A stretch of DNA of 64,000 nt from Comamonadaceae bacterium (GCA_015999985.1 JAECRA010000014.1:7748-71747), one strand, 5' to 3'; counted from the stretch's first letter, positions 15,649 through 26,091 are shown. Made by a program: numbers and translations. The notes: generated by a model from the sequence alone, not told the origin.

Positions 15649-17535
15649 TCAAATGGATTCAAACTGCATAGCGTAAAGCTGTGCCGTGTGTCGTGCAGTT
15701 TGCACGATCTGCTCGGCTGCAGCAGGCTCGATCTCAAGAACCATCGTCACGGCTTGCAGCCAACGCGCCAGATGGTGCTCGTCATTGGCACCATGGTAGG
15801 CCAGGAAGCGGAAGGCGCTGGCAGGCAGGTCTACTTGCTCGCGTAGTAACGGCAGCAAGGCCGGCACGATGCGCTGGCCGGTGCCTTCGATGATGTAGAT
15901 GGCGCCCAGCAAACCCAGCGGGTTGGGCATGGCCGCCAGTCCATGCAGGTAAGCGTTCAAAGCCTCGCCGCCCGGGTTGCGCTTGAGCTGGTCCAGGGGT
16001 AGTTGACCACCTGCAGCTCGGTAGTCTTCGTAGAGAATCTGAAAGTCGTTCTGCTCTTCTCCCGCGTGTTGTCCGATCAGGGCCGCCAGGGGGAGAAAGC
16101 GCATATCCAGAGATGCCGCACCTTCTCGCATCCACTTGCTGCCTTCGCGCACTTGCGGCACCCAGTTGGCAGTCCAGCGTTGGTAGGCGGCGGTATTGAA
16201 GCGCCCGTGAACAAGCTGCTGCATGACGGGGGCGCGCCAAACGCGGGAGCGATAATCCTGCCAGACGCTAGCCAGCGACGTCAATACCGGACGGAGCACT
16301 TCGTCCGCGCTGTCGGGTGCGTGGGGTGCATCCAGCGTTTCGGGCCAAAGTTGGGGTTCGGGGGCTCGCATGACGTTCGTGGCAAGAGCTTGCTTGAGCA
16401 CGCCTTGCGCAGGCACGACTTCGAAGCACATGAAAGCCGCCGTGATGCGCCCTGACTCTGGAATGAAGCAGAGAACGGTGTCCCCGACTTTAGGTGCACG
16501 AGTGGCAAACCACTCCGCCAACATGACAAAAATGGAAGCCGCACCGGTATTTCCGCGAGTGGAGAGGTTGCTGTACCAGCGATCCTTTGGAATCTGCAAG
16601 CCGGCTTTTTCCAGCAGGTCATCTATCACGGGAGCAAATTTGGCGGACGAGTAGTGGCACAGGAAGTGGTCCACCTTACCGGGAACAATCCAGCCTTCAT
16701 GAGCAAGCTTCACATATTCATGAATGCCGACGTCAAAGACGTGGGGCAGCAAGCGGATGTCTTGTCGCAGTGACATCGCGCCCGCCGCTTCGGCCTCGGC
16801 AGCGGTGGCGAAATCCAGAAACGACTTCGAACGGTCATGCGTGAGGCCAAGCTGCATGCACACCGGGTAATCGCCCGAAAAGCTTTTTTGGTGCGTCCAC
16901 TTCAGTTGCAGCGACAGGTCACTTTGGCCGATGGCAGCCGGCGCGCGGCTGACCAGGCAAGCGCCCGCACCGTCGGAAAGCATCCAACGCAGAAAATGCG
17001 CGTCAAAGTCTATGTCGTAGCCTGCGGGCCCAAAGCGCGAGTGCTTGAACATGCGCGAGGGCATGTCCACGCCCACAGCCACGGCCTGCGCATGGCTACC
17101 CAGTTCCACGGCCTGGGCGGCAAACTCCAGGGCCGATACGCCAGCCACGCAGATGCCCTGGGAGGACAGCGTTTGCATGGGTGGCGCGCCAAGCTCACCT
17201 TGAATCATGTTGGCAAACCCAGGCATGAGTGCATCCCCGCCAGATGAGCCGACGGCAAGCAATGAGACGGCGTGTAGTTCAGAGCCTGCGCTGCGCAGGC
17301 ATTCGCGGATGGCTTGCGCCGCCACATGCGCATGGCTTTCACGGGTGCTGCCGTCTGGGTCAATCGCGTAGTGGCGGGTCTTGATGCCGTTTTCTGCCAG
17401 GATCCGCTGCTTGATACGCTGCGATGCCCGATTGAGCGGGGCGACATAGGCGTCCATCTCGTCATTGCTGACGGGTTTTCCCGGCAGGTAGTGGCCAAGT
17501 CCAGTCACATAGGCGCTTTGATAGGCGGTGGGCAA
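15649..17535 (-). CDS. Ketoacyl synthase III fused to a haem-oxygenase-like di-iron oxidase domain
   Basis: The 628-residue protein has two enzymes in one chain. Residues 1-375 form a thiolase-fold ketoacyl synthase III with an intact catalytic triad: Cys129 (SSQGICVAG), His294 (FLCHYSS) and Asn329 (TRGNTGAASI). Residues 430-628 match the haem-oxygenase-like di-iron oxidase group that includes the 1-undecene-forming UndA: QHAGEEQND (His490, Glu493/494, Asp497), YIIEGTGQ (Glu550) and HGANDEHH (His581, Asp585, His588). In UndA the position of Asp497 is a histidine. The first domain should condense an acyl-CoA with malonyl-ACP or transfer an acyl group, and the second should use iron and oxygen on the product. 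The TTG start is backed by AGGAG eight bases upstream. The upstream desaturase stop is 18 bases away. Confidence 0.88.
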   Translation of the reverse strand: MPTAYQSAYVTGLGHYLPGKPVSNDEMDAYVAPLNRASQRIKQRILAENGIKTRHYAIDPDGSTRESHAHVAAQAIRECLRSAGSELHAVSLLAVGSSGGDALMPGFANMIQGELGAPPMQTLSSQGICVAGVSALEFAAQAVELGSHAQAVAVGVDMPSRMFKHSRFGPAGYDIDFDAHFLRWMLSDGAGACLVSRAPAAIGQSDLSLQLKWTHQKSFSGDYPVCMQLGLTHDRSKSFLDFATAAEAEAAGAMSLRQDIRLLPHVFDVGIHEYVKLAHEGWIVPGKVDHFLCHYSSAKFAPVIDDLLEKAGLQIPKDRWYSNLSTRGNTGAASIFVMLAEWFATRAPKVGDTVLCFIPESGRITAAFMCFEVVPAQGVLKQALATNVMRAPEPQLWPETLDAPHAPDSADEVLRPVLTSLASVWQDYRSRVWRAPVMQQLVHGRFNTAAYQRWTANWVPQVREGSKWMREGAASLDMRFLPLAALIGQHAGEEQNDFQILYEDYRAAGGQLPLDQLKRNPGGEALNAYLHGLAAMPNPLGLLGAIYIIEGTGQRIVPALLPLLREQVDLPASAFRFLAYHGANDEHHLARWLQAVTMVLEIEPAAAEQIVQTARHTAQLYAMQFESI

Positions 17536-17543
17536 GAGGGGAA

Positions 17544-17548
17544 CTCCT
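17544..17548 (-). promoter_or_regulatory. Ribosome binding site that fixes a TTG start
   Basis: AGGAG on the minus strand lies eight bases before the TTG at 17535 and immediately after the upstream gene's stop region. No ATG or GTG in frame occurs nearby, and the protein would lose part of the first strand of the synthase fold if it began later. Confidence 0.8.
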
Positions 17549-17553
17549 AGGGG

Positions 17554-18561
17554 TCAGGGTGATTGCGTATTCGCGCTGGGCTTTTCGGCCATCCGCGTGC
17601 GGCTGGCCAGGCGTGGCCATACCATGCCCAACGTCAGCGTGACCAAGGTGTAGCGGGTCAGCGATGTTTCAACCAGGCTGGGGTGCAGTTGCGATGCGTA
17701 GTGCAGGTGGTACTCAGGCAAGTCATTCCAGTGCGCCTTCGGATGCAGATGGTGCGCGGTGTGGTAGCCGATGTTAAAGAACAGCCGGTTGACGCCGCCG
17801 GTGAAGTTGCGCGCAAACTGCAGCCGCGAGTGGCCGTCCGCGTGGGCGTGTTGAAGGTAGTTGGCGCCCAGCAGCCAGTGCAAGGCCAGTGCTTGGGGAA
17901 GCAGGACATACAGGCACCACGCAACGGGGTTCAAAGCGACTAACAGGACGTGAAACCCGGCCACCCACAGCCATTGACGCAGGTAGTAGCGGTGCACAGC
18001 AGGAGCGCGCACCCGAAGGCGAGCATGCCAATCGCGAATCAATGGCCAGAGAATACAAAGGGTCTGGGCGGGATGGAGCAAATAGCCTGCGAGGTGGTTG
18101 GTGTCGCCAAATCTGAAGCGGTAGGTCCGCGCGGCATCCTTGGGGCCATGATGGTGCCGGTGGTGATTGGCGTTGTGCGTGGCATGGAACACGTGGCAAG
18201 CATGGCCTGTGAACATGGACAGCAGGGTATCTGTGAGGCGGTTGAGGCCGCGACGGCGCCAGATGCGCAGATGCATGTGGTTATGTTCAATCACCACCAG
18301 CGCCAGGCTCAAGTAAATCAGCAAAGCGTATGCGAGACCCTGCCCCAAGAGGCTCAACCGACCGCTGTATAAAAGCGCGAGCAAAGCTGGCCAGGCGAGC
18401 AAATAGGCCGTGCTGCGCAAGTCGCTCGGGTGGCGAAGCGCAGAGGACCTGGCGGTTGCAGGGGAAGCGCCATCGACAGCAGGTCCCGGAGGGCCAGACC
18501 CGGCGGCGGACACCGCCCCTTGAGGGGGGCGATGAAGCAACGGTTCAGGGACGGGTTTCAT
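17554..18561 (-). CDS. Membrane fatty acid desaturase
   Basis: The 335-residue protein has the three histidine boxes of the membrane di-iron desaturases: EHNHMH, HATHNANHH and HTAHHLH, separated by hydrophobic segments that fit four membrane passes. It should insert a double bond, or a related oxidation, into an acyl chain using O2 and an electron donor. The ATG at 18561 overlaps the end of the upstream hydroxylase gene by 17 bases, and the frame upstream of it is a shadow of that gene. The first 45 residues are rich in Pro, Gly and Ala and seem to be encoded by a GC-rich repeat-like segment (hairpin at 18513-18530), so the true functional start of the domain is later. It is the second gene of the four-gene operon. 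Confidence 0.88.
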   Translation of the reverse strand: MKPVPEPLLHRPPQGAVSAAGSGPPGPAVDGASPATARSSALRHPSDLRSTAYLLAWPALLALLYSGRLSLLGQGLAYALLIYLSLALVVIEHNHMHLRIWRRRGLNRLTDTLLSMFTGHACHVFHATHNANHHRHHHGPKDAARTYRFRFGDTNHLAGYLLHPAQTLCILWPLIRDWHARLRVRAPAVHRYYLRQWLWVAGFHVLLVALNPVAWCLYVLLPQALALHWLLGANYLQHAHADGHSRLQFARNFTGGVNRLFFNIGYHTAHHLHPKAHWNDLPEYHLHYASQLHPSLVETSLTRYTLVTLTLGMVWPRLASRTRMAEKPSANTQSP

Positions 18562-19384
18562 TCCGCAGGTCGGTGCCGAACCAACGATCCATGAAGGGAA
18601 GCATGAAACCAAAATTGCCTTTGTAGCGCACGTGGTGCATATGGTGCCTGCGTGCGCCATTGAGCCACCAGCGATCGCGCGCTGCCCCAGGCAAGAAATC
18701 GTAGTTGGAGTGTCCGATGTTGTTGAACAGGATGCTGATGACCGGCAGCATGGCCAATGCAAGAAAGCTGAAGTCATGCACCAGCATCGGCGGCACGATC
18801 ACGCTGCCCAGCAGCGCGGCCTCCACGGGGTGAAAGCTGAAAGTCGCCCAGGGCGTGGTGATGACCGAACGATGGTGATCGAGATGAAATCGCTTTAGCC
18901 GATCCGTGTGCAGCAATCGGTGGCAGAGATAGAAGTGCACCTCGTTCCAGAGCGTGAGCACCAGAATTTCCACAGCGATTCGGGTGCCACTAGGGTCTTC
19001 TGCAACGCGCGACCATCCCCATTTAAGTACCAGCCAAGGGGCTATCAAGCCCGTACCAAAGATGAGGATGGACAGGGCCGATTGCCTCCATTCGCGTGCT
19101 CTTTGGCCGGCCGGAAGTGGGCGAGGGTCCAGAACAGAGCCATGGCGCAGCCTGGGCAACACATGCTGGGTGAGCGCCAGGGTGAGAAGAGCCCCGCCCA
19201 CATACAGCGCGCTGAAATACAGCAAACCAAATGCCATGACCTGGTAGAAGGCCAGGTTCACGAGATCGGCATTGGTCAGGTCTGAAAAAGGCACTGAGTT
19301 ATCAAAGACAAGGGTGAAGACGCTATTGTCATCGCAAGCATGCAGCCTGCACGCGCCGGACACCGGGGTACCGTTTGGCGCCAC
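18545..19384 (-). CDS. Sterol desaturase / fatty acid hydroxylase superfamily protein
   Basis: The protein (up to 279 residues) carries the histidine clusters of the superfamily: NEVHFYLCHRLLH, FHLDHHRS and RRHHMHHVRY, with several membrane helices before and between them. Members are membrane di-iron enzymes that hydroxylate or desaturate acyl chains, sterols or carotenoids. The start is uncertain: the frame opens with a GTG at 19384, but the first 45 residues look unlike a membrane protein. An internal ATG at residue 49 (MAFGLLYFSALYVGG) begins just before the first helix. It is the first gene of the lipid operon and overlaps the desaturase by 17 bases. It follows the BMP lipoprotein gene after 90 bases. 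Confidence 0.85.
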   Translation of the reverse strand: MAPNGTPVSGACRLHACDDNSVFTLVFDNSVPFSDLTNADLVNLAFYQVMAFGLLYFSALYVGGALLTLALTQHVLPRLRHGSVLDPRPLPAGQRAREWRQSALSILIFGTGLIAPWLVLKWGWSRVAEDPSGTRIAVEILVLTLWNEVHFYLCHRLLHTDRLKRFHLDHHRSVITTPWATFSFHPVEAALLGSVIVPPMLVHDFSFLALAMLPVISILFNNIGHSNYDFLPGAARDRWWLNGARRHHMHHVRYKGNFGFMLPFMDRWFGTDLRNETRP

Positions 19385-19413
19385 TATCGGGCGCGACGTG
19401 GTCTACCGCTGCG

Positions 19414-19441
19414 GGTGGCGTGCAGGGGCTTGCACGCCACC
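19414..19441 (-). terminator. Perfect 11-bp hairpin after the BMP lipoprotein gene
   Basis: GGTGGCGTGCA pairs perfectly with TGCACGCCACC around a six-base loop. It lies 33 bases after the lipoprotein stop on the minus strand and just upstream of the lipid operon. There is no T-run, so it may reduce rather than end transcription, or protect the 3' end of the transporter message. Confidence 0.5.
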
Positions 19442-19473
19442 GGTTGCGCTTAAGAGTGCGCTTAAGAATGAGC

Positions 19474-20643
19474 TTACTTTTGCTCGCCAGGCACCTTGCC
19501 TTCAACGCCTTTGACGTAGAACATGATGCCGCGCAAGAACTTATCGTCTGCCACCTGGTCCTTGGCCATCACTTCTTTGCCGGTGTTGTCCGTGAGGGGG
19601 CCTTTCCAGATCTGGAAGCTGCCGTCTTTCAAGCCGGCCTTGATCTCATCAAGTTTGGTCTTGATGTTGTCCGGCACGTCGGTCGCCAGCGACACGAGAT
19701 CCATGGCGCCATCTTTCACGCCATACCAGGTCTCGCCAGTGGTCCATTTGCCGTCCAGGACTTCAGACACGGTCTTGGTGTAGTACGGCGTCCAGTTGAT
19801 GATGGCCGAACCCAGGTGGGCCTTGGGGCCGTAGGCAGTCATGTCGCTGTCCCAGCCGAAGGCGCGTTTGCCCATGGATTCGGCGGTTTTGAGCACGGCG
19901 GGGGAATCGGTGTTCTGGAACAGGACGTCCGCGCCGCCATTGATGAGTGAGGTGGCCGCTTCTGTTTCCTTGGGCGGGTTGTTCCAGTCGTTGACCCAGA
20001 CCACCTTGGTTTTGATCTTGGGGTTGGTGGACTGAGCGCCCAGCGTAAAGCTGTTGATGTTGCGCAGCACTTCGGGAATGGGCACCGAGCCAACCACGCC
20101 CAGCGTGTTGGACTTGGTCATAGCACCTGCCACGACGCCTGCCAGGTACGCGCCCTCGTAGGTGCGGCTGTCGTAGGTACGCATGTTGGCCGCAGTCTTG
20201 TAGCCTGTGGCGTGCTCGAATTTCACATCTGGGTGGTCTTGTGCCACTTTCAGAGTGGGTTCCATGAAACCGAAGCTGGTAGTGAAGACGAGTTTGGAGC
20301 CTTGGCTCACCAGATCACGCACCACGCGCTCTGCGTCAGGGCCTTCCTGCACGTTTTCGACGAAGGTGGTGCTGATGCGGTCACCGAATTCTTTTTCCAG
20401 GGCCTTGCGTGCGTTGTCATGCGCGAAGGTCCATCCGCCATCTCCCACGGGACCCACATAGACAAAACCGACTTTCAAGGGCTCAGGCTTGGCCGGTGCC
20501 GGGGCACTGGCGGCAGCTGGCTCAGGGGCTGGCGCGGCCGCTGCAGGCGCTTCGTCTTTCTTGCCGCAGGCAGACAGTGCAGCTGCGGCCATGGCCGAGA
20601 GAGCGACGGCTTTGAATAGCGAGCGTTTTTTTAGATCGGTCAT
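19474..20643 (-). CDS. BMP-family ABC transporter substrate-binding lipoprotein
   Basis: The 389-residue protein has a lipoprotein signal with lipobox LSAC (Cys26), a Pro/Ala linker, and a BMP/PnrA-type binding domain starting at LKVGFVYVGPVGDGGWTFAHD. Other typical parts are TTSFGFMEPTLKVA, EGAYLAGVVAGAMTKS and FGWDSDMTAYGP. BMP proteins bind nucleosides or purine-like ligands in the periplasm and deliver them to the permeases. The two permeases and the ATPase that complete the system are encoded just upstream, with a gap of 116 bases. A hairpin follows. The ligand class is inferred from the family. Confidence 0.9.
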   Translation of the reverse strand: MTDLKKRSLFKAVALSAMAAAALSACGKKDEAPAAAAPAPEPAAASAPAPAKPEPLKVGFVYVGPVGDGGWTFAHDNARKALEKEFGDRISTTFVENVQEGPDAERVVRDLVSQGSKLVFTTSFGFMEPTLKVAQDHPDVKFEHATGYKTAANMRTYDSRTYEGAYLAGVVAGAMTKSNTLGVVGSVPIPEVLRNINSFTLGAQSTNPKIKTKVVWVNDWNNPPKETEAATSLINGGADVLFQNTDSPAVLKTAESMGKRAFGWDSDMTAYGPKAHLGSAIINWTPYYTKTVSEVLDGKWTTGETWYGVKDGAMDLVSLATDVPDNIKTKLDEIKAGLKDGSFQIWKGPLTDNTGKEVMAKDQVADDKFLRGIMFYVKGVEGKVPGEQK

Positions 20644-20759
20644 GGATTCCTCGGGTGCTTTGGAGGGAGTGGAAAAACGAGCATTTTAGAAGTGCGCTGC
20701 CCGTGCTCCAAAAATTCTTGAAAATGGCACGCGTCTGCCCGCAGATAAGAACGCGGTCC

Positions 20760-21680
20760 TTAAGCCCCTGGGTGGAACGGCTTGCCCAACGATGCAGGCA
20801 TGTTCAGGCGAATCCAGGTGGGATTGCGAGAGATCAGTGCCAGCACCACGATAGTGGCAACATAGGGCAGCATGGTCAGGAACTGGCTGGCTATATGCAC
20901 TCCTTGGCCTTGCAGGTGAAACTGCAGCATGGTGACGCCGCCGAACAAATAGGCTCCCAGCAGCACACGAGCGGGCCGCCATGTGGCAAAGGTGGTCAAC
21001 GCAAGTGCGATCCACCCCTTGCCAGCGACCATTCCCTCCACCCAGAGCGGCGTGTAGATGATAGATAAATAGGCGCCAGCGAGGCCGCAGAGCGCGCCGC
21101 CAAATACGACCGCTGCCAGCCGGATGCGACGCACCGGGTAACCCAGTGCGTGAGCTGATGCAGGCGATTCGCCCACCGAACGCAACACCAGGCCAGCGCG
21201 CGTGCGGTAGAGAAACCAGACCAATCCAACCGCAAGGAGCACCGTGCCATAAACCAAAGGGTGCTGCCGGAACAAGGCGGGCCCTATGAAGGGCAGGTCC
21301 TCGAGGAAGGGAATTGAAAAGCGCGGGCGCTCAGGCATCTTGGCCTGTACGTAGCCGATACCGACGAATGCGGAAAATCCCACCCCGAAAAGGCTCAGCG
21401 CCAGTCCGGTGGCGTACTGATTGGTATTGAGCCAGATCACCAGGACGCCCAAAATGGCAGCCAGGAGCGCGCCAGCGCCCATGCCCGCCAGGAACCCCAG
21501 CCAATCATTGCCGGTGTGCACCACGGCCGCAAAACCGGCAATCGCAGCGCAAAGCATCATGCCTTCTGCTCCCAGGTTGACGATGCCCGCTTTTTCGTTG
21601 ATCAACAGGCCCAGGGAGGCAATGGCCAGCACAGTACCTGCGTTCAAGGAAGCGGCGATGAGTAGGGCATAGGCTTCCAT
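20760..21680 (-). CDS. ABC transporter permease (nucleoside type)
   Basis: The 306-residue protein is a BPD_transp_2-type permease with about nine hydrophobic helices and the segment GLLINEKAGIVNLGAEGMML near the N-terminus, which is characteristic of the second permease in BMP-linked nucleoside importers. The loop containing VGESPASAHALGYPVRRIRL is the usual contact site for the ATPase. The start overlaps the stop of the first permease gene (TGATG), so translation is coupled. Confidence 0.92.
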   Translation of the reverse strand: MEAYALLIAASLNAGTVLAIASLGLLINEKAGIVNLGAEGMMLCAAIAGFAAVVHTGNDWLGFLAGMGAGALLAAILGVLVIWLNTNQYATGLALSLFGVGFSAFVGIGYVQAKMPERPRFSIPFLEDLPFIGPALFRQHPLVYGTVLLAVGLVWFLYRTRAGLVLRSVGESPASAHALGYPVRRIRLAAVVFGGALCGLAGAYLSIIYTPLWVEGMVAGKGWIALALTTFATWRPARVLLGAYLFGGVTMLQFHLQGQGVHIASQFLTMLPYVATIVVLALISRNPTWIRLNMPASLGKPFHPGA

Positions 21681-22727
21681 CAGGCTGACCTCCCCACGCG
21701 GATACGGTAGTTGACCATGGTGTCACAAGCCAGCAGCATAAAAAGCAACAAACCTTGGAAAACGCCAGAGATTGATTTTGGCAAACCTAAACGCGACTGA
21801 GCCAACTCACCGCCTATATAGAACATGCTGAGCAAAATAGCCGACAGGACCATGCCCAGGGGGTGCAGCCTTCCAACGAAGGCGACGATGATGGCCGCGA
21901 AGCCATACCCGGCAGGGATGTGCGGCGTGAGTTGACCGACGGGCCCCGCCACTTCAAGCGCGCCTGCCAGGCCCGCTGCGCCGCCTGAAATCAAGAGCGC
22001 TACCCACAAGGCCTTGCGCGAAGAAAAACCCGCATAGCGTGCGGCGGCCGGGGCAAGGCCTCCTACCTGCTGAGCGAAGCCGCTGCGCGTACGAAACAGG
22101 TAAAGCCATAGCAATGCCGCACTCACCAGTGCGATCAATAGCCCGATGCTGGCCCGCGAGCCTGCCATCAAGCGGGGCACGAGCGTGGCGCTGTCAAAGG
22201 TACGCGTCTGTGGGAAGTTGTAGCCGGCAGGGTCCTTCCACGGCCCATACACCAGAAAGCCCAGCAACTGGATGGCCACATACACCAGCATGAGGCTCAC
22301 CAGAATTTCCCCTGCGTTGAACTTGTCGCGCAGGAACGCCGTGATGGCCGCCCAGGCCATTCCGCCCAGGGTGCCGGCCAGCAATACGACCACGAAGATC
22401 CACCGGCCCGTGTCTTTGTCGGCCAAAAGCGCGGTGCCACCCGCGGCAATGGCGCCCACAATGAATTGGCCTTCTGCACCAATATTCCATATATTGGAGC
22501 GAAAGCACACGGCCAGGCCGAGGGCGATCAGCAGCAGCGGGGTTGCTTTCAGGCTCAACTCGCCCAGGGCATAGGCCGATTTGATCGGCTCCCAAAAGAA
22601 AACCTGCAGGCCTCTCAGGGGGTCTTTGCCCAAGGCCACGAAGAGCAGAACACCGAGCAGCACCGTGAGGGCGAGCGCGAGCACAGGGGAGCCGTAGGTC
22701 CACCACTTGGAAGGGGTCGGTCGTGGT

Positions 22728-22741
<14 letters not shown>
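21680..22741 (-). CDS. ABC transporter permease (nucleoside type)
   Basis: The 353-residue permease has the features of the first permease of BMP-linked importers: a longer N-terminus, the segment AVCFRSNIWNIGAEGQFIVG near residue 80, and GGLAPAAARYAGFSSRKALW as the ATPase-contacting loop. It overlaps the ATPase gene upstream by 14 bases and the second permease downstream by three. With that permease it forms the membrane channel of the importer. Confidence 0.92.
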
Positions 22742-24290
<1,549 letters not shown>

Positions 24291-24298
24291 GTTGCGAT

Positions 24299-24973
24299 TC
24301 AGTGTTCGTGATCGTTGCCGGCGGTTTCTCGCCAACTCCGTATCGCCTGGGCAATCGTGGCCCGCTCGAACTCGGGATGCCAGCGGTAACGCAGCATGTG
24401 TTCAATCACGAAAAAACCCAGCAGCGATGCTGGGGAGACGGCGAGTGTAAAGAATCCCCATGCCTTCAAGCCTGCCAGCGCATAGATGGCCACCGAAAGC
24501 AGAGCCATCACAAGGAAATACAACGCCCACGCGCGCGTGAGCTTGCGGGTATAAATCTCCATGGTGGGTGTCAATGGATGCACGCGCCTAGCCACGCTGG
24601 TAATGATTGCTTGCGAACGGAGCGAGGCCGCAAACCAGAGGCAAAGAGTCAAATAAACCGTGAAATATTCTGCGACGTAGAACAGTTCTGCCCGCTCGGC
24701 GTTGTGCCTATAGATGAAATAAAGGCTTATGGGCAGAAGTACAGCCAAAGCTGCACCCAAAAGCCGATGCTGGCGCCAAGCCCAGGTGCAGGCAAAAAAA
24801 ACACAGGGCGCGAGAAAGCTCAGAATGGCCAACGGCGAACGCGGTTGCAGCCACAACACGCCTATGCACCATATTCCATAGGCGATGGCCAGCGCTGCCC
24901 CGAATCCGAGTGTAGACGCACGTTTGGCGCGTGCCTTTGGTGCGGAGTTGGATATATCGGAGCTCAGGGACAT
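24299..24973 (-). CDS. Six-helix membrane protein, COG4648-like
   Basis: The 224-residue protein has about six hydrophobic helices with short loops and a conserved-looking central part (YFTVYLTLCLWFAASLRS, then THR- and Arg-rich PLTPTMEIYTRKLTRAW). It resembles the COG4648 membrane proteins that occur in aryl-polyene and related acyl-chain gene clusters; this match is from memory and is moderate. The ATG at 24973 is chosen over an upstream one because the longer N-terminus overlaps the region before the divergent SUMF1-like gene and is unlike protein. It ends nine bases before the ATPase start, so it leads the transporter operon. Confidence 0.6.
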   Translation of the reverse strand: MSLSSDISNSAPKARAKRASTLGFGAALAIAYGIWCIGVLWLQPRSPLAILSFLAPCVFFACTWAWRQHRLLGAALAVLLPISLYFIYRHNAERAELFYVAEYFTVYLTLCLWFAASLRSQAIITSVARRVHPLTPTMEIYTRKLTRAWALYFLVMALLSVAIYALAGLKAWGFFTLAVSPASLLGFFVIEHMLRYRWHPEFERATIAQAIRSWRETAGNDHEH

Positions 24974-25028
24974 TTGTCGATGATACTGGTGCCTACACTT
25001 CAGAAATCGATTCCGACGGATCATTCCC

Positions 25029-26075
25029 ATGCGCTGCTGGCGGTCGCTTACTCTTTTTTCGCTCCCAGGTGTCCGGATGGGCGTTCTGACGGTGGCCCTG
25101 CTGCTGAGTGCTTGCTCATCTTGGAGTCCTTGGACTTCTAGTCAGACCGTTGTGAACACGCTGGGCATGCAGATGGTGCGCATACCGGCGGGAGAGTTCT
25201 TGATGGGCAAGCAGTTTTCTGTAGATGAGATGACGCGCGACTTTCCAGCCATTGAACGCTCCCGCCTGGATGCGCTGACTGACGAATACCCCGTGCACGC
25301 GGTGCAAATTTCGAAGCCCTTCCTCATGGCGCGGCACGAATTGACGGTGGGTCAGTTCCGGCTTTTTCTCGCGTCCTCTGGCTACGTTCCAGAATCGGTC
25401 GCCGATGGCACTGGTGGCTATGGCTACCGACGCGATTACGATCCAGCGAGCAGCGCCCGAGGAGATGCGTTCGAGGGGCGCGATCCGCGCTATTCGTGGC
25501 AGAACCCGGGCTTTCCACAGAGCGAAGACCACCCGGTCACCAACGTGACCTGGAATGACGCGCAGGCGCTCGCTGACTGGCTGACGCGCACTGAGGGCGT
25601 CCGCTACCGATTGCCTACAGAAGCCGAATGGGAGTATGCCTGCCGTGCAGGCTCGACCGGGCACTATCCACATGGCAACGATGTGGGTCAGTTGGCAAGA
25701 ACTGCCAACACCTTCGATGTTTCTGCCGCAGCCTTGTGGCCGCAATGGCAATCAGTGGCTGCGCCTGGCGACGACGGCTTTCCATTCACCGCACCGGTAG
25801 GGAGTTTTCCACCCAATGCGTTTGGCCTGCATGACATGGTGGGCAATGTCTGGGAATGGGTGAGTGACCTGCATTCAGACGACTACTACGCCCAATCACC
25901 CCACCAAGATCCGCCGGGCCCAACCGAGGGGTCAGTCCGCGTGCGCCGGGGCGGCTCCTGGCATACGTGGCCGGTGTATGCGCGCTGCGGCTTTCGCAAC
26001 TGGAACACCGCCAGCACTCGCTACACCTTGGTGGGTATCCGACTCGTCCGAGAGCTAAAGGCCAACGAGCATTGA
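25029..26075 (+). CDS. SUMF1/PvdO-like lipoprotein
   Basis: The protein (348 residues from the first ATG) has a lipoprotein signal with lipobox LSAC (Cys29) and a formylglycine-generating-enzyme-type domain: MVRIPAGEFLMGK, the middle PVTNVTWNDAQALADWL, RLPTEAEWEYACRAG, and the C-terminal GLHDMVGNVWEWVSD and VRRGGSWHTWPVYARCGFR. In true formylglycine-generating enzymes two cysteines in the last segment bind copper; here only one cysteine is present, so oxidation of cysteine to formylglycine is unlikely. An inner ATG at 25077 would give a shorter signal peptide. The role is unknown. It is divergent from the membrane-protein gene. Confidence 0.85.
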   Translation: MRCWRSLTLFSLPGVRMGVLTVALLLSACSSWSPWTSSQTVVNTLGMQMVRIPAGEFLMGKQFSVDEMTRDFPAIERSRLDALTDEYPVHAVQISKPFLMARHELTVGQFRLFLASSGYVPESVADGTGGYGYRRDYDPASSARGDAFEGRDPRYSWQNPGFPQSEDHPVTNVTWNDAQALADWLTRTEGVRYRLPTEAEWEYACRAGSTGHYPHGNDVGQLARTANTFDVSAAALWPQWQSVAAPGDDGFPFTAPVGSFPPNAFGLHDMVGNVWEWVSDLHSDDYYAQSPHQDPPGPTEGSVRVRRGGSWHTWPVYARCGFRNWNTASTRYTLVGIRLVRELKANEH

Positions 26076-26091
26076 GGCGCGCCGTTTTACT

